Positions 31,928-38,344 of a stretch of DNA of 40,940 nucleotides are shown piece after piece. The position numbers were made by a program, and so were the translations under genes. The notes beneath the pieces are model-generated. The model was not told the DNA's origin, did not search any database, and worked only from the letters and a program-made list of their open reading frames with translations. The stretch's first letter is position 1; every line of letters starts with the position of its first letter. Source of the stretch: a virus; the IMG/VR virus record IMGVR_UViG_3300009374_000012, positions 1 to 40,940 of that record; one strand, 5' to 3'.

Positions 31928-31934
31928 TAAATAG
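31928..31934 (-). promoter_or_regulatory. Putative late promoter motif GACTATTTA
   Basis: The minus strand reads GAGACTATTTATGTCCGAG, just after the RecA stop and 19 bp before the ENW-leader gene. No -35 box is seen. Confidence 0.5.
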
Positions 31935-31937
31935 TCT

Positions 31938-33074
31938 CTACTTATCGTCTTTGTCGGTAGGATCTTCATAAAAGTCGGCTGCTTTGCCTTCTCGCTTGTC
32001 GAACTTTTGGACGATATGTTCTTCTACAATCTCGTGTATTAATGCCTTGAACTCTGGCTTAGCCATTTGCTTCATCCAAGTTCCTGGTTGGAATTTAATG
32101 TGTTTGTCGGTGTCCTCGTCGATATGATACCAGCTTCCCCTACTGCACACCCTCTTAGAGCCCTTTATTGCTTCAAATAGGCTTTCGTCATTTTGGATGC
32201 CGATATTGTCTGTTCCCCAGAGAATTTTGAAAAAGCAATTTCGACCTTGTGTCCCAAAGCGTGATTTCTCAATCTTACATTTTACTTCTGAGCCTATTCG
32301 AAATCCATTCTCATCTTGAACAAAGGCAGCCTTTGATTTACGACCTGTAAGCCATATGCGCAATGAGTATGAATAATGCAAAGCCTTGCCACCGGGAGTG
32401 ACATACGGAGTCGTCATTACAATCTGTCGCGCCATCGGCCCCTGTGGAATGTTTGTTTTCAACTGGTTTAATATAAGCAGAGTTGCTTGTCTGTCGGCAA
32501 GTGGTATGATAAGTTTTGACATTCCTTTGGCAAGAATACGAGCTTTTACTGCGACAGAAGATTGAGGATTGAAGTCACCTTCCACATCTGAGATTGACGG
32601 CGTGAATGCCAACGAATCCCAAATGAAAACCATCTGTTCCTCTGATGCACCTAGTAAGTCTTCTATTGTCTCTAGGACAAACTCAACTGACGATGCTTGA
32701 ATGTACATCAGGCGCGACAAGTCGCAGCCAGAACGTTCTAAAAAGTCTGGATCGATGGCCGACTCAGAATCAAAATAAACAACGATTTTATTCATTTTTT
32801 GGGCGTTGGCGGCGATTTGGGCAGCCATGTAACTTTTACCGGTAGATGTAAGCCCTGCCAACTCACTGACCTTCCCAACTGGAATACCGGACATCTTACC
32901 CTTGCAAATAATAGAATCTAGCCATCGGCTGCCGGTCGGGATCCATTCCTTGACTTCTGTGGGGTTGTTGCCCGATAGATCGTGGGCAACATCTCTACCT
33001 GCCTTCTTATTGACAAGTTTCATTAGGTCTTTCATTGACACCCGACCGGCTTTAGTTTCTTTTTTCTTACTCAT
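31938..33074 (-). CDS. RecA/UvsX-family recombinase
   Basis: The 378-residue protein has a RecA fold: Walker A GLTSTGKS (74-81), VVYFDSESAIDPDFLERSG, Walker B-like MVFIWDSLAFTPS, and QLKTNIPQ with TPGGKALHYSYSLRIWL in the L2/core region. It would pair DNA strands for repair and recombination-dependent replication. The length and motif spacing fit phage RecA/UvsX. ATGA overlaps the methylase. No separate promoter was found directly upstream. Confidence 0.95.
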   Translation of the reverse strand: MSKKKETKAGRVSMKDLMKLVNKKAGRDVAHDLSGNNPTEVKEWIPTGSRWLDSIICKGKMSGIPVGKVSELAGLTSTGKSYMAAQIAANAQKMNKIVVYFDSESAIDPDFLERSGCDLSRLMYIQASSVEFVLETIEDLLGASEEQMVFIWDSLAFTPSISDVEGDFNPQSSVAVKARILAKGMSKLIIPLADRQATLLILNQLKTNIPQGPMARQIVMTTPYVTPGGKALHYSYSLRIWLTGRKSKAAFVQDENGFRIGSEVKCKIEKSRFGTQGRNCFFKILWGTDNIGIQNDESLFEAIKGSKRVCSRGSWYHIDEDTDKHIKFQPGTWMKQMAKPEFKALIHEIVEEHIVQKFDKREGKAADFYEDPTDKDDK

Positions 33075-33931
33075 TGAATCTTCCCTATCATTAAAATCTC
33101 TCTTGCTTTCTTGGCCTCAAAGCCATCAGTAGTCTTCTTTCGCCTTCCTGCTGTATAAGTTACATCAAAATATACCATATCATTCTTTCCCACTCTTTCC
33201 TCAAAGAAGTTGTCTCCTACGTCTCTATTACTCATCATAGCATGTGCTCCCCTTGAAGTCAAGTCATTTAAGAAAGATATAACTTTTTCTTGGATTTCGT
33301 CATCAAAGTCGACGCCATACTTCGTGAAAGAGCCGCGATAAGGTGGATCAAGGAAAGCATAAGTGTTTGATTTAACTTCGCCCAAAGTGTCGGCAAAATC
33401 ACCCGACATAAGCTTGCACCGTTTTAATGCCGTGTGCCATTCCAATACGTTGTCCTTGTCATAAACTTTGTCCTTTTGATTCAATAGCCCAGAGGGAGTA
33501 CCGAATCTGCCATTTGTGTTATTGTTGATCTGCCAGATGCCATTAAAGCCTGTCTTCATCAAGAAATATAAGGTTGCAGATTCTTTGATTGCAGACCATT
33601 CAGCATAGTGGTATGCATGTTGATCTCTAAGGTTATAATAATACTTTTTTCGTTCTGGTTTATCTAGAGGTAGAAATTCGGATTGATAGTTATCCATTAC
33701 TTCCATAAACTCTTCTGGGTTCTGTTGTATGGCTCGATATATATTCATGATCGATTCATTGATATCATTTAAAACAAAAGTTGCCTCTGGGTTCTGCTTA
33801 TATGCCCACACAAACATGGCTCCTGCGCCAAAAAACGGCTCAATATAGTGTTCAAATGAGTCGGGGAGATGTTCTTTGTACTTCTTGAGCATTTTGGTCT
33901 TTCCACCTGCCCACATAAATAATGGTTTCAT
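33071..33931 (-). CDS. dam: D12-class DNA adenine methyltransferase
   Basis: The 286-residue protein keeps the expected motifs: FMWAGGKTKML (AdoMet loop, 5-15), EPFFGAGAMF, FLMKTGFNGIWQ (123-134), and the catalytic FLDPPYRGS (193-201). The size is typical of Dam-type enzymes. It methylates adenine in a short DNA site, possibly GATC. It is intact, unlike the degenerate relative at 4710-5462. GGGTGG precedes the ATG. Confidence 0.95.
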   Translation of the reverse strand: MKPLFMWAGGKTKMLKKYKEHLPDSFEHYIEPFFGAGAMFVWAYKQNPEATFVLNDINESIMNIYRAIQQNPEEFMEVMDNYQSEFLPLDKPERKKYYYNLRDQHAYHYAEWSAIKESATLYFLMKTGFNGIWQINNNTNGRFGTPSGLLNQKDKVYDKDNVLEWHTALKRCKLMSGDFADTLGEVKSNTYAFLDPPYRGSFTKYGVDFDDEIQEKVISFLNDLTSRGAHAMMSNRDVGDNFFEERVGKNDMVYFDVTYTAGRRKKTTDGFEAKKAREILMIGKIQ

Positions 33932-33950
33932 TTATCCACCCTTCTTATAA

Positions 33951-33982
33951 TAAAAAATAAGGCACCTGTAGACCCGTGCCTT
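33951..33982 (-). terminator. Probable intrinsic terminator after the small lipoprotein gene
   Basis: On the minus strand AAGGCAC, a 10-base loop and GTGCCTT form a perfect 7-bp stem, followed by ATTTTTTATTAT. It lies 15 bases after the lipoprotein stop (33997). The stem is part of copy 1 of a 31-base repeat. Confidence 0.7.
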
Positions 33983-33989
33983 CCTGCGG
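33959..33989 (-). repeat. 31-base hairpin repeat, copy 1
   Basis: AAGGCAC-loop-GTGCCTT-CCTGCGG as read on the plus strand. It matches copy 2 (34138-34168) except for a few bases; the stem's end pair is C-G here and T-A in copy 2, a compensatory change. Confidence 0.75.
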
Positions 33990-33996
33990 TTGCAAA

Positions 33997-34110
33997 CTAC
34001 TCTGCGGTAGGGTTGCTTGTATCTACTACTGCTGTGTCATCTTTAGCATCGCTACAGCCGTTACAGCCAGATAGCGCCACAGTAAGTACTGTAATCATCA
34101 ATGTTTTCAT
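33997..34110 (-). CDS. Tiny lipoprotein
   Basis: The 37-residue product MKTLMITVLTVALSGCNGCSD... has a Lys start, a short hydrophobic core and the lipobox LSGC (Cys16). A perfect AGGAGG lies 5 bases before the ATG at 34110. The mature part is only about 22 residues, rich in Asp and Thr. Small phage lipoproteins of this kind can be Rz1-like spanin parts or host-surface proteins; no Rz partner is visible. It is flanked by two hairpin repeats. A longer frame reading from 34191 has no ribosome site. Confidence 0.7.
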   Translation of the reverse strand: MKTLMITVLTVALSGCNGCSDAKDDTAVVDTSNPTAE

Positions 34111-34137
34111 AATGTCCTCCTTTACATATAGAATAGC

Positions 34138-34168
34138 AAGGCATCTGTAACCCCATGCCTTCCTGCGG
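34138..34168 (-). repeat. 31-base hairpin repeat, copy 2
   Basis: AAGGCAT, a 10-base loop, ATGCCTT and CCTGCGG on the plus strand; paired with copy 1. On the minus strand it lies upstream of the lipoprotein, about 28 bases before the ATG. No U-run follows. Confidence 0.75.
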
Positions 34169-34170
34169 GT

Positions 34171-34231
34171 GGGGGCTACGCAGCCTCCCAAGTGTATAAA
34201 CGGAGCAGACTATTTTCATGACCGGTCTGCT
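34171..34231 (-). other. Two further hairpins between SSB and the lipoprotein
   Basis: Hairpin one is GGGGGCT-ACGC-AGCCTCC (34171-34187) with one wobble. Hairpin two is AGCAGAC, 14-base loop, GTCTGCT (34204-34231), a perfect 7-bp stem. Neither has a T-run, so they may be a structured leader, a weak terminator of the SSB unit, or an RNA processing site. No tRNA or gene is seen. Confidence 0.5.
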
Positions 34232-34253
34232 ATCGGTCGCGTTCAAGAATGAA

Positions 34254-35030
34254 CTATGCGCCGGCCATTAACTCGTTGAAGGCTCGGTCTACTTCGTTGC
34301 CACCAGAATTGGTAGCGGCATACTTGGTGGTTTCCGTACTTCGACTTTCGGCAGAACCATTTCCAGCAAGTTGCTCATCAAGTATCGCATCAATCTGCTC
34401 TTTGGTCTGTCGCTCGAATAGCGAGTCGAAGTCGGGCATACGATCTAGGAGGGAAGGGATCGCTTCATCGTCTTCGAGCAAGAGTGATGTATTTCGTCGC
34501 ATTTTCAGACTTGTCTGAGGGAATGCACCAGGCTTATTCGGCTTGGTGTATGTTAGGGCGATGTCAGTGCCCTCTTTGGCGTCAGTAATGTCGCCATACT
34601 CTGGGTCAAGGATATAACCAAGCAACAGTTCGTATGCTTGTTTTCCGTAACCATAAATTTTAATTCCTTCTTCTTCTCGGCCTCGGACAAGGACTGGGGA
34701 GAAGTATCTGGTTCGAACAAATAGGCTCTTTGCGAGATTCTTCGTTTCTGTGTCGTTTTTGTCTGTTCCTTCGCGCCATAGTGCGGAAGCAAACTCGCAA
34801 ATCGGACAGGCTTCACCAAAGTTGCGTTTCGGGCACACAATCCCGCCTCTATGTTGACCGACATTGTAATGGAAGAACATTTCCTTAAGCGGGTCGCCGT
34901 CTTTAGTTGGGACGATACGAATGGTTGTTTCGCCCTCGTCTGGCTTGAAGAATGGACCGTGGTCTTTCTTCGCTCCTTCACCTCGTAGTGAAGCTAGTTT
35001 CTCTCTCATCAGTTTCATATCAATACTCAT
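34254..35030 (-). CDS. Single-stranded DNA-binding protein, T4 gp32-like
   Basis: The 258-residue protein starts with a gp32-like region (MSIDMKLMREKLASLRG) and has an OB-type core with a zinc site: FFHYNVGQHRGGIVCPKRNF, GEACPICEFASALW, i.e. His54 (or His60), Cys66, Cys75, Cys78. The spacing H-x11-C-x8-C-x2-C is close to T4 gp32 (H-x12-C-x9-C-x2-C). The C-terminus is acidic and Ser/Thr-rich, as in ssDNA-binding proteins that recruit partners, though it ends NELMAGA. It coats ssDNA at the fork. AAAGGAG precedes the ATG and a sigma70 promoter lies upstream. Confidence 0.9.
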   Translation of the reverse strand: MSIDMKLMREKLASLRGEGAKKDHGPFFKPDEGETTIRIVPTKDGDPLKEMFFHYNVGQHRGGIVCPKRNFGEACPICEFASALWREGTDKNDTETKNLAKSLFVRTRYFSPVLVRGREEEGIKIYGYGKQAYELLLGYILDPEYGDITDAKEGTDIALTYTKPNKPGAFPQTSLKMRRNTSLLLEDDEAIPSLLDRMPDFDSLFERQTKEQIDAILDEQLAGNGSAESRSTETTKYAATNSGGNEVDRAFNELMAGA

Positions 35031-35079
35031 TATGCAGTCTCCTTTTTTTGTTATGCTTGAGTTCGGGTGTAAGCTTTCC

Positions 35080-35964
35080 TTACCCCTCTAATGTATCACC
35101 ATTCAACGAGCTTGTCAAGTGGTTTTTTTGTTTTTGTGTCGCATTTGTATTAGCCACGACAAAGCCAAAGTCTTGTTTGTGTTCGGTGCCATAAATGGCA
35201 TACGAAATGTGCTTAAAGGCATTTTTTGGTTTATTCTTCAAAATATCTACTAGCCTTCGGTGGAGTCCACCATCAGTCTCAAGAGCCTCATCTCTGATAC
35301 ATATATAATAACACATATCTCGCGAGTTGTCAAGGTCAAATAGCCATTTTTCTTCTAAAGTTTTTGGATTTAATATTCCAATTGTTCTTATTCTGTTAAT
35401 GTCGTTGGGCTTCGATATAACACCTATCTCTGGATCAGCATGAGTGAAATAGTTGTAATAATGAACAGTCGAAAAAATTGAATTATTGATCGTATCAAAA
35501 TATGTTTTAATGGGCACTTGTCCAACAACCTCTTCAACTTTTAAATTGGAAATAAGAGTCACAGATGACAAAAGGCCAGATCTTGCGTACTCCTGTAATA
35601 CACCAAAGACTGCTTGCTCTACTAGTCTCGGCATTCCTGTTAAAAGTTCTGTGTCTGGTTTAATGTAGAATACTTCTATTTTTTTATTTTTAATCTGCTC
35701 AAGTATTCCCAAAACATAGTTCGAACTAAACGAGGAGCCAACAACGAACACTTGTACGTGATCGTTAATGTCGGTAAAAAACTTAGTGAGGTCGGGGATG
35801 TTCTTTTCATAGTCCTCTGGGTTTGCATATGTTTTTAGTTTATATTTCCTCTTCGACGACCGAGCTACAGAACTGCTCATTTGATATACATCGTAGTTGC
35901 TCGTTGAGTTGAACTTTTCAGCAATCGCTGAGGCACCGTTGCCTATTCCGACTATTGAAATCAT
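35080..35964 (-). CDS. Divergent tubulin/FtsZ-superfamily protein
   Basis: The 294-residue protein follows the FtsZ/tubulin order but with degenerate nucleotide loops. T1-like: IVGIGNGASAIAEKF (4-18). T4-like: VFVVGSSFSSNYVLGILEQI (72-91) in place of GGGTGTG. T5/H6-like: YIKPDTELLTGMPRLVEQA. T6-like: LISN (Asn140). H7-like: YFDTINNSIFSTVHYYNYF (155-173). The Gly-rich signature GGGTG(S/T)G is lost, so GTP hydrolysis as in FtsZ is doubtful. I recall near-identical proteins in marine phage contigs. It lies between SSB and Pol I, which suggests a replication or DNA-positioning role. Superfamily membership is inference. Confidence 0.6.
   Translation of the reverse strand: MISIVGIGNGASAIAEKFNSTSNYDVYQMSSSVARSSKRKYKLKTYANPEDYEKNIPDLTKFFTDINDHVQVFVVGSSFSSNYVLGILEQIKNKKIEVFYIKPDTELLTGMPRLVEQAVFGVLQEYARSGLLSSVTLISNLKVEEVVGQVPIKTYFDTINNSIFSTVHYYNYFTHADPEIGVISKPNDINRIRTIGILNPKTLEEKWLFDLDNSRDMCYYICIRDEALETDGGLHRRLVDILKNKPKNAFKHISYAIYGTEHKQDFGFVVANTNATQKQKNHLTSSLNGDTLEG
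35090..35118 (-). promoter_or_regulatory. Sigma70-type promoter of SSB
   Basis: CACTTGACA, a 17-bp spacer and TACATT on the minus strand, inside the end of the tubulin-like gene. The SSB start is about 60 bp downstream. Confidence 0.8.
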
Positions 35965-37148
35965 ATATCCAACCTCGTGAAGTCTAAATAGTTCTCTCCA
36001 ATATTTAGATTAACTTTAAATGATCCAAGTTTATTGACAGAAAATGCCTCTTGTATTTCGGGAACAAGATAACGATCCTCTTCAGCTAAATCAACAACTA
36101 TCTCGTCATGAACAATGTGGGAAATAAAACTTTTCTTGTTCGCTAGTAGCTCGTCTATTGCAACAGCACGCCCTAATACCAAATCAGAAGTTGTACTCTG
36201 AATTAGATAATTAAATGACCTACGCTCATCTATTTTAATGTGTCTGTTCATTGGAGTGCTAATATAACCATCTTTGTACCACTTGTCAAGTAATTTCTCA
36301 CGGTCATAAACACCTGCGGCGGTCGAATCAGAATTATAGTCATAGAGCCACGCAAAAAACTTTACTTTAGCGGCCTCACGGTCAATCTTACGGTCTCTAA
36401 AAATGTTTTCCATATTCCACTCGTGGATATCTTTTTCTGGCTGGTCAACGCCCAGTAAGCCAAGCACAGTGCGTGCCTCTGCTCCATTGTAATCTAGAGA
36501 TAAGAACCATCTATTGTGGGGGCGAATTAAAGCACGAAAGTCTTTCTTCATTGTTAGAATCGGACAAGAGCCAGTTTTTGTAGTTAGCCTACCGGTGACA
36601 GTTCCAAATAGATTATAGTCAATGTGTTTGGGGCCATTCATAAACTCACGAGCTTTTGTGCGAGTGTTATAGCCAACAAATAGGTTGCGGGCTTTAGAGC
36701 TATCGAAATTTAGATTCTGGTATTTTATCTTATAGAGTAATCTCTCTATTGATGCTAAATGATCGTAGTTGGCGGGGCGCTCGTAGTTGTCAAAAACGTG
36801 TTGTGTGACTTTATTTTTAATCTCGCAGAACTCTGTTAAGAAGTCATGAGGCACAAGATCATAAAAACAATGTTCTCGCAAGTTGATACGGCCAAGCTGA
36901 AAAGATTTAAGATATGCCCTAAATGTACGTTGGATGCGACTGACATCTTCCTTTTGTTCTTGTGAGCAAGCGTCCTCTAGTGTCTTTCCGTTAACATAAA
37001 GCCAAGCATATTCAACACTTGAATCCGTTATCGACGGAGTATATCTCCATGTTTTCGTTAAATTGGCTGGTATGTGGTCAAAGTGCAATTGTCCATCAAC
37101 ATAAATTCCAACGCAATCTGATTTGTCGTCTAGTGTTTGAAATATCAA
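35961..37148 (-). CDS. Family A DNA polymerase, no exonuclease domain
   Basis: The 395-residue protein is a Pol I polymerase domain. It shows FGTVTGRLTT (182-190), motif A LDYNGAEART (Asp219), the O-helix R257-K261-F265-Y269 (REAAKVKFFAWLY) and motif C HIVHDEIVV (His347, Asp348, Glu349). Phe265 corresponds to F762 of E. coli Pol I, the ddNTP discriminator. It lacks a 3'-5' exonuclease domain, and the separate FEN nuclease is at 29417-30403. It could finish Okazaki fragments, or be the replicative enzyme while DnaE has another role. A sigma70 promoter overlaps the end of the preceding gene. ATGA links to the tubulin-like gene. Confidence 0.93.
   Translation of the reverse strand: MIFQTLDDKSDCVGIYVDGQLHFDHIPANLTKTWRYTPSITDSSVEYAWLYVNGKTLEDACSQEQKEDVSRIQRTFRAYLKSFQLGRINLREHCFYDLVPHDFLTEFCEIKNKVTQHVFDNYERPANYDHLASIERLLYKIKYQNLNFDSSKARNLFVGYNTRTKAREFMNGPKHIDYNLFGTVTGRLTTKTGSCPILTMKKDFRALIRPHNRWFLSLDYNGAEARTVLGLLGVDQPEKDIHEWNMENIFRDRKIDREAAKVKFFAWLYDYNSDSTAAGVYDREKLLDKWYKDGYISTPMNRHIKIDERRSFNYLIQSTTSDLVLGRAVAIDELLANKKSFISHIVHDEIVVDLAEEDRYLVPEIQEAFSVNKLGSFKVNLNIGENYLDFTRLDI
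35985..35991 (-). promoter_or_regulatory. Putative promoter motif AACTATTTA
   Basis: The minus strand reads AGAACTATTTAGACTTCACG, inside the last codons of the polymerase gene and about 20 bp before the tubulin-like gene. The spacing matches the other sites, but coding use cannot be excluded. Confidence 0.4.
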
Positions 37149-38344
37149 GGTTCCTCCGAACGTGCGTTTATTCTCCTTACAATATAACTCAACGAACCCG
37201 ATTTGTCAAATGGTTTGTTGGCTATTCTTTCAAACACAAACAAAGAAGCTTTTATTCCCTTATTGTCATACAATTGAAGAGTGTCAGACAATAGTTTTAT
37301 TTTATCTTCTTTCGGCATTGTTCCTTCTTCTTCAATAAGTCGCAACTTACAATATAATTCTAACATATTCCGTTCAGAAAAATGTTTATTCAAGCTCTCC
37401 GATGTATAAGTCAATGGTTTTTTGTAATGTGTGACAACTTTGCCAGCACATTCAGAAGTAAATGTGACAGTTTTTTTGATAGAGTTGTGATATATGTCTC
37501 GAATACTGATAACAAACTTGTTAAATGAACTTAAATAAGAAGAATTATAAGACGACCACAGAACAAGATCTGTTTCTGACTGGTCGTATTTGGCTGCATA
37601 CTGTTGCATCTGCTTGGAGCCTATGTCGGCGACCAATCGCCAAGGATGAGATTTGTCTACCATAAATCCATATGTGGTGCAAGCATTTAAATAAAACTCC
37701 CAATTGGGGCTATTGATAAACTTATTAATCTTTTCACTGTCGTCAGTGGATTTGAGATTGGCTATATCAATGACTAAGCCGGATACATTCATTGGGCATC
37801 TACGACTTTTAATATAAGATATCTTGGTCAAAGGCACTGATTCTAACGAGCGCGTAAAAACGGGAATCAGTGCGGTCGTGAATTCTGTAAAGTTCATTAT
37901 TTGAGGGTTTCTTCTTTTTATCTCTTTCGATAATATGTCGACATGCAAATTGTGGTAACTGCTGTATTCTTTGTTGATGTCCTGATAGCCTTTAAATGCC
38001 CGTAGTGATGTCAAGAATGGATCTTGGGTGCCTATTTCGCCAGACAAAGATTTTTTATCGAATTGTCTAACTAAATCTGAAAAAGCATCGGCCACAAAAT
38101 TCAACACACGAATATCTCGATTTCCAGAAACTGATTTAATCGACTTGAGCCTTCGTTTGTTGACTATTTCCAGTGGCACATTGAATCTATCTACACGACC
38201 ATATAGCAGTTTTTCGCCAAAGTTAAAATCAGTCAGAGTTGAGTATTTTTCTCTATGGCTCTGTAGCGTATCGTTGTATATCACTCTTTCATCAAATAAT
38301 TTGATTGTCTTTTCGGCATTATTCTTTTTGTATTTGGCCATCAA
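37145..38344 (-). CDS. Unknown protein between virion-like and polymerase genes
   Basis: The 399-residue protein (MMAKYKKNNAEKTIKLFDERV...) is basic and has no signal peptide or membrane segment. It contains a possible coiled-coil-poor, mixed fold with several conserved-looking islands: EKYSTLTDFNFGEKLLYGRVDRF, YIKSRRCPMNVSG, WRLVADIGSKQMQQYAAKYD. I recall similar proteins beside structural genes in marine phage contigs. It overlaps the virion-like gene by ATGA at its start and the polymerase by ATGA at its end. Its 3' end holds the promoter of the polymerase. A virion or maturation role is possible; the family is not recognised. Confidence 0.65.
   Translation of the reverse strand: MMAKYKKNNAEKTIKLFDERVIYNDTLQSHREKYSTLTDFNFGEKLLYGRVDRFNVPLEIVNKRRLKSIKSVSGNRDIRVLNFVADAFSDLVRQFDKKSLSGEIGTQDPFLTSLRAFKGYQDINKEYSSYHNLHVDILSKEIKRRNPQIMNFTEFTTALIPVFTRSLESVPLTKISYIKSRRCPMNVSGLVIDIANLKSTDDSEKINKFINSPNWEFYLNACTTYGFMVDKSHPWRLVADIGSKQMQQYAAKYDQSETDLVLWSSYNSSYLSSFNKFVISIRDIYHNSIKKTVTFTSECAGKVVTHYKKPLTYTSESLNKHFSERNMLELYCKLRLIEEEGTMPKEDKIKLLSDTLQLYDNKGIKASLFVFERIANKPFDKSGSLSYIVRRINARSEEP
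37181..37209 (-). promoter_or_regulatory. Sigma70-type promoter of the Pol I gene
   Basis: TTGACA, a 17-bp spacer and TATATT on the minus strand inside the end of the 399-residue gene; the Pol I start is about 33 bp downstream. Confidence 0.75.

Noticed and set aside
33931-34260. A tRNA or CRISPR-like array in the hairpin-rich gap
   Set aside because: The repeats are only two, separated by a gene, and no cloverleaf or acceptor end was found; hairpins with a terminator explain them better. No tRNA or CRISPR was found elsewhere by eye.
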